DNA of 64,000 nt, from contig CAJTFE010000008.1 in the NCBI GenBank assembly GCA_910575725.1, positions 91,785-155,784 of the forward strand. Direction: 5' to 3'. The notes beneath the pieces were generated by a model. That model saw only the letters and a list, made by a program, of their open reading frames with translations. It did not search any database and was not told the DNA's origin. How positions within the stretch are numbered: the first letter of the stretch is position 1; each line of letters opens with the position of its first letter. Both the position numbers and the translations under genes were made by a program. Below are positions 34,623 to 42,932 of the stretch, piece by piece. The stretch comes from Clostridia bacterium (GTDB lineage Bacteria > Bacillota > Clostridia > Lachnospirales > Lachnospiraceae).

Positions 34623-37040
34623 CTATGGTTTTACCACAATATTAATGATTCTTCCCGGAACGTAGATTTCTTTCACGATGGTTCCGCTCAGACGGTCTGC
34701 CACTGCTTCTTTTCCGGCTGCGAGGGCCTCTTCTTTGGAGGCGCTGCTGGAAATGGTCACGGTTCCTCTCGTCTTGCCGTTTACCTGGACTGCGATTTCG
34801 ATCTCGTCGTCCTTCATGGCTTCTTCGTCCGCTGAGGGCCATCCGTGGGCAAATACGCTGTCCTGGTGTCCCATCTGTGCCCAAAGCTCCTCTGCAATAT
34901 GAGGCGCAAAGGGTGCAAGGAGCGTAATAGCAGCTTCCAGAGTTTCTCTGTCAATGCCGTCCTCCTTCCGGGCAAGATCTATCATTTTGTTATTATACTC
35001 CATAAATCCGGAAATAACCGTATTTAAGCTAAAACTGTCAAGCCGGGTGCTGATATCGTAAACCATCTTGTGGCGGAGCTTCACGCTCTCGGCTGTTTCT
35101 TTTGCATCTTTATCTTTGTTGTCCAGAACCAAGTTCCAGAAACGTTTTAAGAAGCGGGAAACTCCGTCGATTCCCCGGTCGTCCCACTCTGCGTCCAGCT
35201 CCGGCGGCCCTACAAAGAGCTCATACATCCGGAGAGCGTCGCAGCCGTAATCCCGGATGAGATCATCGGGAGATACTACATTTCCCTTGGATTTGCTCAT
35301 TTTGATGCCGTTCTTTCCGGTGATCATACCCTGGTTGAACAGCTTGGTAAAGGGCTCGTCAAAGTCCACTGCGCCGATGTCGTGGAGGAACTTGGTGTAA
35401 AAACGGGAGTACAGCAGATGAAGCACCGCATGCTCCACGCCGCCGATGTACATATCTACCGGCAGATATTTGTCTGCCTTTTCCTTGCTTACCAGCTCCT
35501 TGCTGTTGTGATTGTCCACGTAGCGCAGGAAATACCAGGAGGATCCTGCCCACTGGGGCATGGTGTTGGTCTCACGCTTGGCCGGAGCTCCGCAGACAGG
35601 ACAGGTGGTGTTGACCCACTCGTCAATGGCAGCCAGAGGCGATTCCCCGGTTCCCGTAGGCTGATAGCTCTCTACATCCGGCAGGGTTAAGGGAAGCTGA
35701 TCCTCCGGCACGGGTACATTGCCGCAGTGAGGACAATGGATAATGGGGATCGGCTCGCCCCAGTAACGCTGGCGGGAAAATACCCAGTCGCGAAGCTTGT
35801 AGTTTACGGTCTTTCTTCCCACACCCATTTTCTCAACAATCAGCGGCGCCTCCTGCTTTAAGACAGCAGACTCCATGCCGTTCCAGTCTCCGGAATTGAT
35901 CATCGTACCGCTGGCTGCCGTGTAGGCTTCCGTCATATTTTCGATTTCTACCCCATCCTTAGCAATTACCTGAATAATGGGAATGTCAAATTTTTTGGCA
36001 AATTCAAAGTCACGATCGTCGTGGGCCGGTACGCACATAATAGCTCCTGTGCCGTAGTCTGCCAGTACATAGTCGGACAGCCAGATGGGAAGCTTGGCTC
36101 CGTTCATAGGATTGACGGCATAACTTCCGGTAAATACGCCTGTTTTTTCTTTATCCTGGACACGATCCACATTGGAGCGCATGGAGGAACGGAAGATGTA
36201 ATCTTCCACATCCTTTCTTGTCTCGTTGGTTGCCAGATCCTTTGCAATGGCGTGTTCCGGAGCCAGTACCATAAAGGTTGCGCCGTAGAGCGTGTCGGGA
36301 CGGGTGGTGTAGACGGTGATCTTCTCTTCCCGGCCCTCCACGGGAAACTCTACCTCTGCGCCGTAGGACTTGCCGATCCAGTCGGTCTGCATCTTCTTTA
36401 CCTTTTCCGGCCAGTCCAGCTTGTCCAGATCGCTTAAGAGCCGCTCTGCGTAGGCCGTGATCTTCAGCATCCACTGGCGCAGGTTCTTCTTTGTTACCGT
36501 GGTGCCGCAGCGCTCACAGACGCCGTTTACCACTTCCTCGTTGGCCAGGCCCGTCTTACAGGAGGGGCACCAGTTGATAGGAAATTCCTTCTCATAGGCC
36601 AGACCCTCTTTGAACATTTTTACGAAGATCCACTGAGTCCACTTATAGAATTCGGGATCCGTGGTATTTACTTCCATATCCCAGTCGTAGAGGGCGGCGA
36701 TATCGTTGATCTGTTTTTTAATATTCGCCACGTTCTCTGCGGTGGATTTGGCAGGATGAACGCCCATTTTGATTGCATAGTTTTCAGCCGGAAGGCCGAA
36801 GGCATCCCAGCCCATGGGGTGGATGATGTAGTGGCCCTGCATAAGCTTATAGCGGCTCCATACGTCACTGATGACGTAGCCTCTCCAGTGGCCTACATGC
36901 AGTCCGTTGCCGGAGGGATAAGGAAACATATCCAGACAATAATATTTTGGTTTTTTTCCGTCATTGACGTTCACTGGATGCTCTTCCCAGTGCTTGCGCC
37001 ATTTTTCTTCTACTGCGCGGTGATTGTAAGGTACTGCCAT
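34623..37040 (-). CDS. leuS: Leucyl-tRNA synthetase
   Basis: Class I synthetase charging tRNA-Leu. 805 residues from the ATG at 37040 (MAVPYNHRAVEEKWRKHW), with GAGGAG 10 bases upstream; the in-frame extension to 37157 runs through the promoter. Motifs: HIGH-like PYPSGNGLHVGHWRGY, zinc-knuckle CPSCKTGLANEEVVNGVCERC, editing domain TTRPDTLYGATFMV, and KMSKS in GIKMSKSKGNVV. It has its own promoter and no T-box, unlike pheS. Confidence 0.97.
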   Translation of the reverse strand: MAVPYNHRAVEEKWRKHWEEHPVNVNDGKKPKYYCLDMFPYPSGNGLHVGHWRGYVISDVWSRYKLMQGHYIIHPMGWDAFGLPAENYAIKMGVHPAKSTAENVANIKKQINDIAALYDWDMEVNTTDPEFYKWTQWIFVKMFKEGLAYEKEFPINWCPSCKTGLANEEVVNGVCERCGTTVTKKNLRQWMLKITAYAERLLSDLDKLDWPEKVKKMQTDWIGKSYGAEVEFPVEGREEKITVYTTRPDTLYGATFMVLAPEHAIAKDLATNETRKDVEDYIFRSSMRSNVDRVQDKEKTGVFTGSYAVNPMNGAKLPIWLSDYVLADYGTGAIMCVPAHDDRDFEFAKKFDIPIIQVIAKDGVEIENMTEAYTAASGTMINSGDWNGMESAVLKQEAPLIVEKMGVGRKTVNYKLRDWVFSRQRYWGEPIPIIHCPHCGNVPVPEDQLPLTLPDVESYQPTGTGESPLAAIDEWVNTTCPVCGAPAKRETNTMPQWAGSSWYFLRYVDNHNSKELVSKEKADKYLPVDMYIGGVEHAVLHLLYSRFYTKFLHDIGAVDFDEPFTKLFNQGMITGKNGIKMSKSKGNVVSPDDLIRDYGCDALRMYELFVGPPELDAEWDDRGIDGVSRFLKRFWNLVLDNKDKDAKETAESVKLRHKMVYDISTRLDSFSLNTVISGFMEYNNKMIDLARKEDGIDRETLEAAITLLAPFAPHIAEELWAQMGHQDSVFAHGWPSADEEAMKDDEIEIAVQVNGKTRGTVTISSSASKEEALAAGKEAVADRLSGTIVKEIYVPGRIINIVVKP

Positions 37041-37128
37041 TGTTTTTACACTCCTCTTTCTCTTTTTCGGCCCGAGTTGGATACGGTGCGGTGTTCTGCC
37101 GCAATTGAGCCTGATTTCACTAAATTTT

Positions 37129-37157
37129 ATCATAAACATGAAGGGACAATTTGTCAA
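37129..37157 (-). promoter_or_regulatory. Promoter of leuS
   Basis: On the minus strand TTGACA (37157-37152), exactly 17 bases, TATGAT (37134-37129), about 90 bases before the leuS ATG. Confidence 0.8.
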
Positions 37158-37180
37158 GTTAATTGCCCCTTCAAAGATTC

Positions 37181-37221
37181 AAAAAACGAGGCTGTGCAGC
37201 ATCATAAGCCGCCAGCCTCTT
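37181..37221 (-). terminator. Terminator of the decarboxylase operon
   Basis: On the minus strand AGAGGCTG (37220-37213) pairs with CAGCCTC (37194-37188), followed by GTTTTTT. It ends the mmdA-to-oadA operon just before the leuS promoter. Confidence 0.8.
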
Positions 37222-37235
37222 TGTTTCAGTATTTT

Positions 37236-38642
37236 TTATACGGGATACGCTCCGTTCTTGGTATCTGCCACAGAAGCGTCCATCTTGGTTTTCTGGGCTT
37301 CTCTGTATTTAAAGAAGTCTACGGCTACCTGAGGGAACAGTGCATAGGATAATACATCCTCATCCTGCTCCTTGTACTGTGCCATCTCTGCTTCCAGAGT
37401 CTCCAGCTCGTTGGGAACCAGATCTGCCGGACGGCAGGTAATCACCTCTGCATCACCGATACACTTTTTCTGTACTTCGGGATTGAAGGGCTTTACCGTC
37501 TTTCCGTACTTGCCGGAAAGAACGTCCTTCGTCTCCTTGGTTACCATCTTGTAGCGCTCGCCTGCCACTACGTTCATAACGGCCTGGCTTCCTACGATCT
37601 GTGAGGACGGCGTAACAAGAGGACACTCGCCGAAGTCCTTACGTACACGCGGAACCTCTTCCAGAACCTCATAGTACTTATCCTCTGCGCCCAGATCCTT
37701 AAGCTGTGAAGTCAGGTTGGACAGCATGCCGCCCGGTACCTGATACAGCAGGGTCTTGATGTTAACACCCATGTTCTTCGGATTGAGCAGGCCGCTCTCC
37801 AGGCACTCATCCCGGTAGGGACGGAAGTAATCGGCAATCTCTGCCAGAAGGTTCTGATCGTAACCTGTGTCGTAGGGAGTTCCCTTAAAGGTCTCTACCA
37901 TAACCTCAGTTGCAGGCTGGGAAGTACCCAGCGCCAAGGGTGACATTGCGCAGTCGATCACGTCCACGCCCGCCTCTACAGCCTTCATATAGGTCATGGA
38001 AGCTACGCCGGAGGTATAGTGTGTATGGAGCTGAATCGGAATCTTGACAGCCTCCTTCAATGCGGTTACCAGCTCCGTTGCCTTATAGGGCAGCAGAAGG
38101 CCGGCCATATCTTTGATACAGATGGAATCCGCACCCATGCTTTCGATCTCTTTTGCAATGTTCGTCCAGTACTCCAGCGTGTAAGCGTCGCCCAGGGTAT
38201 AGGAAAGAGCGATCTGTGCATGGCCTTTTTCCTTGTTGGAAGCCTTTACGGCTGTCTCCAGGTTGCGCAGGTCATTTAAGCAATCGAAAATACGAATGAT
38301 GTCAATGCCGTTTGCAATGGATTTCTGTACGAAATACTCTACTACGTCATCGCCGTAAGGACGGTAGCCCAAGATGTTCTGTCCGCGGAACAGCATCTGC
38401 AGGGGCGTCTTCTTTGCCTTTTCTTTGATCTTTCTCAAGCGCTCCCAGGGATCTTCGTGAAGGAAACGCAAAGATGCGTCAAAGGTTGCGCCTCCCCAGC
38501 ATTCCAGTGAGTGATAGCCTACCTGGTCAAGCTTCTCTACAATGGGAAGCATAAGCTCTGTGCTCATACGTGTGGCAATCAGAGACTGATGGGCATCACG
38601 CAGTATGGTTTCGGTAATTTTTACCGGTTTTGTCTGTGACAT
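37236..38642 (-). CDS. oadA: Oxaloacetate decarboxylase alpha-type carboxyltransferase
   Basis: Transfers the carboxyl group from oxaloacetate to biotin (or the reverse, like pyruvate carboxylase subunit B). 468 residues, without the C-terminal biotin domain found in classical OadA; biotin is supplied by the separate carrier encoded at 39918. Motifs: ETILRDAHQSLIATRM, ECWGGATFDASLRFL with the catalytic region, IKDMAGLLLPYKA, QLHTHYTSGVA with the metal-binding His pair. Last gene of the operon, GGAGG before the ATG, terminator at 37181. Confidence 0.93.
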   Translation of the reverse strand: MSQTKPVKITETILRDAHQSLIATRMSTELMLPIVEKLDQVGYHSLECWGGATFDASLRFLHEDPWERLRKIKEKAKKTPLQMLFRGQNILGYRPYGDDVVEYFVQKSIANGIDIIRIFDCLNDLRNLETAVKASNKEKGHAQIALSYTLGDAYTLEYWTNIAKEIESMGADSICIKDMAGLLLPYKATELVTALKEAVKIPIQLHTHYTSGVASMTYMKAVEAGVDVIDCAMSPLALGTSQPATEVMVETFKGTPYDTGYDQNLLAEIADYFRPYRDECLESGLLNPKNMGVNIKTLLYQVPGGMLSNLTSQLKDLGAEDKYYEVLEEVPRVRKDFGECPLVTPSSQIVGSQAVMNVVAGERYKMVTKETKDVLSGKYGKTVKPFNPEVQKKCIGDAEVITCRPADLVPNELETLEAEMAQYKEQDEDVLSYALFPQVAVDFFKYREAQKTKMDASVADTKNGAYPV

Positions 38643-38664
38643 TCTCTAAAACCTCCTATTCTTA

Positions 38665-38725
38665 TTCCTGTTTTACAATACTCAGACCGTGTATGGAAAA
38701 AACTGAGCATTGCTGTTTTCCATTA
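38665..38725 (-). repeat. Degenerate fold-back in the oadB-oadA spacer
   Basis: CAATACTCAG (around 38677) pairs with CTGAGCATTG (around 38704), and the 3' end TTGCTGTTTTC equals that of the full elements at 17745 and 46292, but the inner stem is missing. Possibly a deleted relative. Confidence 0.45.
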
Positions 38726-39877
38726 TTACATTACACCGAAGATAGCCATAAAGGTTCCGGCTGCTACGGCCGTACCGATTACGCCGGCTACGTTGGGGCC
38801 CATGGCGTGCATCAGAAGGAAGTTGGTGGGATCTGCCTCCGCGCCTACCTTCTGGGATACACGGGCTGCCATAGGTACTGCAGACACGCCTGCGGATCCG
38901 ATCAGCGGATTTACCTTGCCGCCTGTAACCTTGCACATAATCTTTCCGAATATAACGCCTGCCGCCGTGCCAAAACCAAATGCAACCAGGCCTAATAACA
39001 CGATCTTAATGGTATCCCAGTTCAAGAACGCCTCGGCGCTTGTAGTTGCGCCTACAGAGGTACCCAAAAGAATAACCACGATGTACATCAGTGCATTGGA
39101 AGCCGTCTCCTGGAGCTGGCGGACTACGCCGGACTCGCGGAACAGGTTGCCAAGCATCAGCGCACCTACCAGGGGTGCGGTTGAGGGCAGAATCAGGCAG
39201 ACTACTACCGTAACGATGATGGGGAAGAGGATCTTCTCCAGCTTGGATACGGGACGGAGCTGCTCCATCTTGATCTTACGCTCTTTTTCCGTAGTCAGCA
39301 GCTTCATAATAGGCGGCTGGATGACAGGAACAAGAGACATGTAGGAATAGGCTGCCACCGCAATGGGGCCCATAATCGCTGTCTGCTCCAGTTTTCCGGC
39401 CAGGAAAATGGATGTAGGGCCGTCGGCTCCTCCGATGATGGAGATAGCCGCTGCCGCCTTGTCGGAAAAGCCCATGGCCATAGCGCCAAGGTAAGCGGCA
39501 AAGATACCAAACTGTGCCGCAGCGCCCAGCAGAAAACTCTTGGGGTTTGCGATCAACGGCCCGAAGTCGGTCATGGCTCCAACGCCCATGAAAATCAGGG
39601 ACGGCAGAATCGCCCACTCGTCCAGCACATAGAAGTAATAGAGAAGGCCTCCTACGCCGTTTGCAGATTCCTCCGGACTGAGCATAATGTCCGGATAAAT
39701 ATTTACCAGCAGCATACCAAAAGCAATGGGAACCAAAAGAAGCGGTTCATATTCCTTTTTGATAGCCAAGAACAGGAAAAAGCATGCAACACCGACCATG
39801 ACATAGTTTCCCCAGGTCAGATTGAAGAACGCTGTCTGATGCATGAGATTTCCCAGTGTTTCTAATATATATCCCAT
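38726..39877 (-). CDS. oadB: Na+-translocating decarboxylase beta subunit
   Basis: Membrane subunit that decarboxylates carboxybiotin and pumps Na+. 383 residues with about ten segments. Conserved elements: FMGVGAMTDFGPLIANPKSF with the essential Asp, IGGADGPTSIFLAGKL, NPLIGSAGVSAVPMAAR, and NFLLMHAMGPNVAGVIG. It can serve oxaloacetate, methylmalonyl-CoA or glutaconyl-CoA carboxyltransferases; here both an OadA-type and an MmdA-type subunit are encoded in the same operon. GGAGG precedes the ATG. Confidence 0.95.
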   Translation of the reverse strand: MGYILETLGNLMHQTAFFNLTWGNYVMVGVACFFLFLAIKKEYEPLLLVPIAFGMLLVNIYPDIMLSPEESANGVGGLLYYFYVLDEWAILPSLIFMGVGAMTDFGPLIANPKSFLLGAAAQFGIFAAYLGAMAMGFSDKAAAAISIIGGADGPTSIFLAGKLEQTAIMGPIAVAAYSYMSLVPVIQPPIMKLLTTEKERKIKMEQLRPVSKLEKILFPIIVTVVVCLILPSTAPLVGALMLGNLFRESGVVRQLQETASNALMYIVVILLGTSVGATTSAEAFLNWDTIKIVLLGLVAFGFGTAAGVIFGKIMCKVTGGKVNPLIGSAGVSAVPMAARVSQKVGAEADPTNFLLMHAMGPNVAGVIGTAVAAGTFMAIFGVM

Positions 39878-39917
39878 GTCTTAACCTCCGTTAGTTTGAT
39901 AGGATTCCAGTGTTTTG

Positions 39918-40286
39918 TCAGTTCAGGGATGCCAGTAAATCACCGGATTCTACTGCGTCGCCTACTCCGACATTGATGCTGGCTACCGTACCATCCTCGG
40001 GAGCAACAACCGGGATCTCCATTTTCATAGCTTCCAGAATCACGATGCTGTCTCCGGCCTTCACTGCCTGGCCTACGGAAGCCTCTACCTTAAATACCTT
40101 GCCGGGAACGGAAGCCTTCACTTCGATTCCGCCTGCCGCTGCTGTGGGCTTTGCTGCTGCGGGTGCCGGAGCTGCCGCCGGTTTTGCCGCCGGAGCCGCT
40201 GCGCGGACCGGTGCGCTTCCTGCGCCGCCTTCTTCTACGGTTACATCATATGCCACGCCATTTACGGTGATTGTATAATTTTTCAT
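39918..40286 (-). CDS. Biotin carboxyl carrier subunit of the decarboxylase
   Basis: 122 residues. N-terminal beta segment (NYTITVNGVAYDVTVEEGG), an Ala/Pro-rich flexible linker, and a biotinyl domain with the EAMKMEIPVV signature whose Lys carries biotin. It shuttles the carboxyl group between the soluble carboxyltransferase(s) and the OadB pump (gamma/GcdC/MmdC role). AGGAGG lies before the ATG at 40286. Confidence 0.94.
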   Translation of the reverse strand: MKNYTITVNGVAYDVTVEEGGAGSAPVRAAAPAAKPAAAPAPAAAKPTAAAGGIEVKASVPGKVFKVEASVGQAVKAGDSIVILEAMKMEIPVVAPEDGTVASINVGVGDAVESGDLLASLN

Positions 40287-40340
40287 CTTATTGATTCCTC
40301 CTAAAAATTTGAATGATGTGTACTATTCCCAGATTTATTT

Positions 40341-41174
40341 TTACGCTCTTTTCCATTTCTGGCTGCTTTTACGCTTGATGGAGCGCACTACGAAGCCGTC
40401 CGTAGACGTGGTTCCCATGGAAGCCGCCACTGCTGCCGTAATAACTGCCACAAGCTCCAGATCGTCTGTCATTTCTGCCGCTTTTGCCGGAGCTGCCGGG
40501 GCCGGGGCTGCTGCAGGAGCTGCCGGAGCCGCCGCCTTCTTTTCCGCCGCTTTCTTCTTGCCGAACTTTCTTTCGATAGCCGGTATAAAGTTGAAGCAGG
40601 AAATAATAAGGCTGATGAGAATCAGAACCGCAAACACGACTCCCATTCCAAGGAGGGTGTTCATACCTGCTTTCTGAAGGATCTCACCGGTGCTGTAGAT
40701 GGGATCGGCCGTTACGGTAATAACAATGTCGTGGCTGTCGTACACCAGAGAAAGCCGCATGTCATGCTTCTCAAACTCGTACACCGCATCGTAGGTAACT
40801 TCGCCGTCGTTTTCCACGCCGCCTTCGTATTCCTTTAGACCCACATAGGCGCCGAACTCGTCCATGTTGCCTGCATAGGATTTGAAGAGGGTCAGGTAAG
40901 CTTCAGCCGTAAAGTCAAACTTCTGGCCTGCTCCGCTGATATAGGGATACAGGGCTACTTCCTGCTCAAAGTCCTCAAAGTTCTCTTCCAGTCCTGCGAT
41001 CTGCTCATTTAACTCTTCCTCGCTCATAGAGGACAGCATCTTGACATACTGATCGGATTTGGCCTGGTACATCTCTTCCTTGGGAAGCTTCTCTCTCTCC
41101 GCACAGCCGGCCAGAGACAGGACGCAAATCAGCATTGCCAGAAGGCTGATTATTTTTTTCATGTTTCTTCTCAT
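40341..41174 (-). CDS. OadG/delta-type decarboxylase subunit with extracytoplasmic lipoprotein domain
   Basis: 277 residues from the ATG at 41174, 8 bases after GAGAGG. It begins with a lipoprotein signal (SLLAMLICVLSLAGC), continues with an extracytoplasmic domain of about 150 residues of unknown fold, then one membrane segment (LLGMGVVFAVLILISLIISC) and a Lys/Ala/Pro-rich cytoplasmic tail. The tail ends in ELVAVITAAVAAS and DGFVVRSIKR, typical of the OadG/MmdD assembly subunits. Classical OadG is only about 80 residues, so the outer domain is an addition, possibly a sensor or stabiliser of the pump. Confidence 0.85.
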   Translation of the reverse strand: MRRNMKKIISLLAMLICVLSLAGCAEREKLPKEEMYQAKSDQYVKMLSSMSEEELNEQIAGLEENFEDFEQEVALYPYISGAGQKFDFTAEAYLTLFKSYAGNMDEFGAYVGLKEYEGGVENDGEVTYDAVYEFEKHDMRLSLVYDSHDIVITVTADPIYSTGEILQKAGMNTLLGMGVVFAVLILISLIISCFNFIPAIERKFGKKKAAEKKAAAPAAPAAAPAPAAPAKAAEMTDDLELVAVITAAVAASMGTTSTDGFVVRSIKRKSSQKWKRA

Positions 41175-41188
41175 ATTATTCACCTCTC

Positions 41189-42583
41189 TTAAACCGTTCC
41201 GTGTTTTCTGTCCGGGCGATCTTCTCTCTTTGTGAATAACATCTCAAACGCGCCAATGACGTATTTTCTGGTGTCCTTGGGCTCGATAATGCTGTCTACA
41301 TAGCCTCTCTTAGCTGCTGCCTCAGGACTTGACTGAAGCGCAGCGTACTGGGCTGCTTTTTCCTTCTGGACGGCTGCATCTGCATCGGCGTACATGATCT
41401 TCGCCGCCAGCTTTGCATCCATCATGCCGATCTCGGAACCTGTCCATGCGTAAACCATGTCAGCGCCGATTCCCTTGCTGTTCATGGATACGTAGGCGCT
41501 TCCATAGGCTGCGCCTGCGATGACGTTTACTTTGGGTACGGTGGCATTCGCAAAGGCGTAGGTAAGCTTAGCCATGGCTCTTGCGATGCTGCGCTCGGTG
41601 CACATGTTTGCCTTGTAGCCCTTCACATTGGTTACAGAAAGCACCGGGATGTTGAAGGCATCGCAGAAGCTGATAAAGTCTGCCGCTTTCTGGGCGCCTC
41701 TGGCTGTCAGCTCTGTATCGTTGTTTGCCACTGCTCCTACAGTCATTCCGTTAAGCTTGATGAGGCCGGTTACCATATCTTTTGCATAATCTTTTTTCGT
41801 CTCGAAGAATACGTTTCCATCGGAAATACTGGAAAGTATGTAGGGTGCGGAGTACTCTACATTTCCCAAATCTTCGCATACGCGGTTCAGATCGTCCATG
41901 CATTCCTCATAGGAAGCATCGTCCTCGTTGTTGGCCGGGAGCATGGCAATAAGCTCGCGGATCTGGGAGAGGATGCCTGCTTCGTCTCCTACTACGTCTA
42001 CGGTTCCGGCTTCTTCTGCCTGGAAAGCTGCGGATGCGCTGTTGCATTTGGAGATCTCATTTCCCTCGATGGCGTTGGGGGAGTTTACGAAGAGCTTTGC
42101 TTTTTTCTCTTCCATGAATGTAAAATCAGCCAGTCCGGGGACTACAGCCAGTCCGCCGCCGCAGGTTCCGAATACGGCTGCTATCTGCGGAACTACGCCG
42201 GATGCAAGAGTCTGCTTGAGATAGATCTCTCCGAAGCCGTTTAATGCGTCTGTGGCTTCCTCAAGACGGACGCCTGCGCAGTCGATGAGACCGATGACGG
42301 GCGCGCCCATTTTGCAGGCCATGTCGTAGAGTTTTGTGATTTTTTTTGCATGCATCTCCCCAAGGGTCCCGTTCAGTACGGATGCGTCCTGGCTGTATAC
42401 ATACACAAGATTGCCGTCTATGACGCCGTATCCGGTGATGACGCCGTCGGACGGTGTTTCTTTTTGCTGCATGTTGAAATCTGTGCTTCTGGCTGTTACC
42501 ATGCCGCCGATTTCAACAAAACTGTTCTCGTCAAGTAAGCTCTCGATTCTCTTACCTGCCAAGGTTTGTGCTGTAGTACTCAT
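41189..42583 (-). CDS. mmdA: Biotin-dependent acyl-CoA carboxyltransferase (methylmalonyl-CoA decarboxylase alpha type)
   Basis: 464 residues with the double crotonase fold of acyl-CoA carboxyltransferases: GAPVIGLIDCAGVRLEEA, FGTCGGGLAVVPGLADFTFM, and C-terminal INVIAGAAYGSAYVSMNSK-type segment (VNVIAGAAYGSAYVSM). At about 464 residues it is shorter than typical 510-residue propionyl-CoA carboxylase beta chains. The likely substrate is methylmalonyl-CoA or a related acyl-CoA; glutaconyl-CoA cannot be excluded. First gene of the decarboxylase operon, with GGAGGG before the ATG; a TTGACA sits at about 42640 on the minus strand but no good -10 accompanies it. Confidence 0.87.
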   Translation of the reverse strand: MSTTAQTLAGKRIESLLDENSFVEIGGMVTARSTDFNMQQKETPSDGVITGYGVIDGNLVYVYSQDASVLNGTLGEMHAKKITKLYDMACKMGAPVIGLIDCAGVRLEEATDALNGFGEIYLKQTLASGVVPQIAAVFGTCGGGLAVVPGLADFTFMEEKKAKLFVNSPNAIEGNEISKCNSASAAFQAEEAGTVDVVGDEAGILSQIRELIAMLPANNEDDASYEECMDDLNRVCEDLGNVEYSAPYILSSISDGNVFFETKKDYAKDMVTGLIKLNGMTVGAVANNDTELTARGAQKAADFISFCDAFNIPVLSVTNVKGYKANMCTERSIARAMAKLTYAFANATVPKVNVIAGAAYGSAYVSMNSKGIGADMVYAWTGSEIGMMDAKLAAKIMYADADAAVQKEKAAQYAALQSSPEAAAKRGYVDSIIEPKDTRKYVIGAFEMLFTKREDRPDRKHGTV

Positions 42584-42694
42584 TTTCAGCCCTCCATTTT
42601 TATATGATAATTCTAAACCATTTCATGCCGTTTACCATTTTAGCAATTTTTTGTCAAAGAATCAAGGGGTTTGTGAAAAAAAGGGGGACGGTAC

Positions 42695-42891
42695 GGTCAC
42701 AAAATTGTGCGGCAGGCTTTTCCATATCTGTGTTCGGACGGTTCGCGTACACTCTGTCTGCTCTGGGCGTACATTGTTTTTTTGTGTGAGAGCTTTTAGG
42801 TCTCTTGACAATGTACGTCCATATCAGACAGAGTGTGCGCGAACAGCCGGACACAGGATATTGGAAAAGCCTGCCGCACAATTTTGTGACC
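42695..42891. repeat. Large inverted repeat, 197 bp
   Basis: Arm 42695-42777 (GGTCACAAAATTGTGCGGCA ... GTACATTGT) is the inverse of 42808-42891 (ACAATGTAC ... TTGTGACC), about 85-90 percent complementary, around a 30-base loop. Several differences between arms are offset. It lies between the 3' end of the P-type ATPase gene and the mmdA leader and contains no transposase. Size and shape suggest a MITE-like or REP-type sequence. Confidence 0.88.
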
Positions 42892-42932
42892 TTCCCTGGT
42901 ATTGGGGGGGGTAAGGGTGGGGAGCGGTTGTT

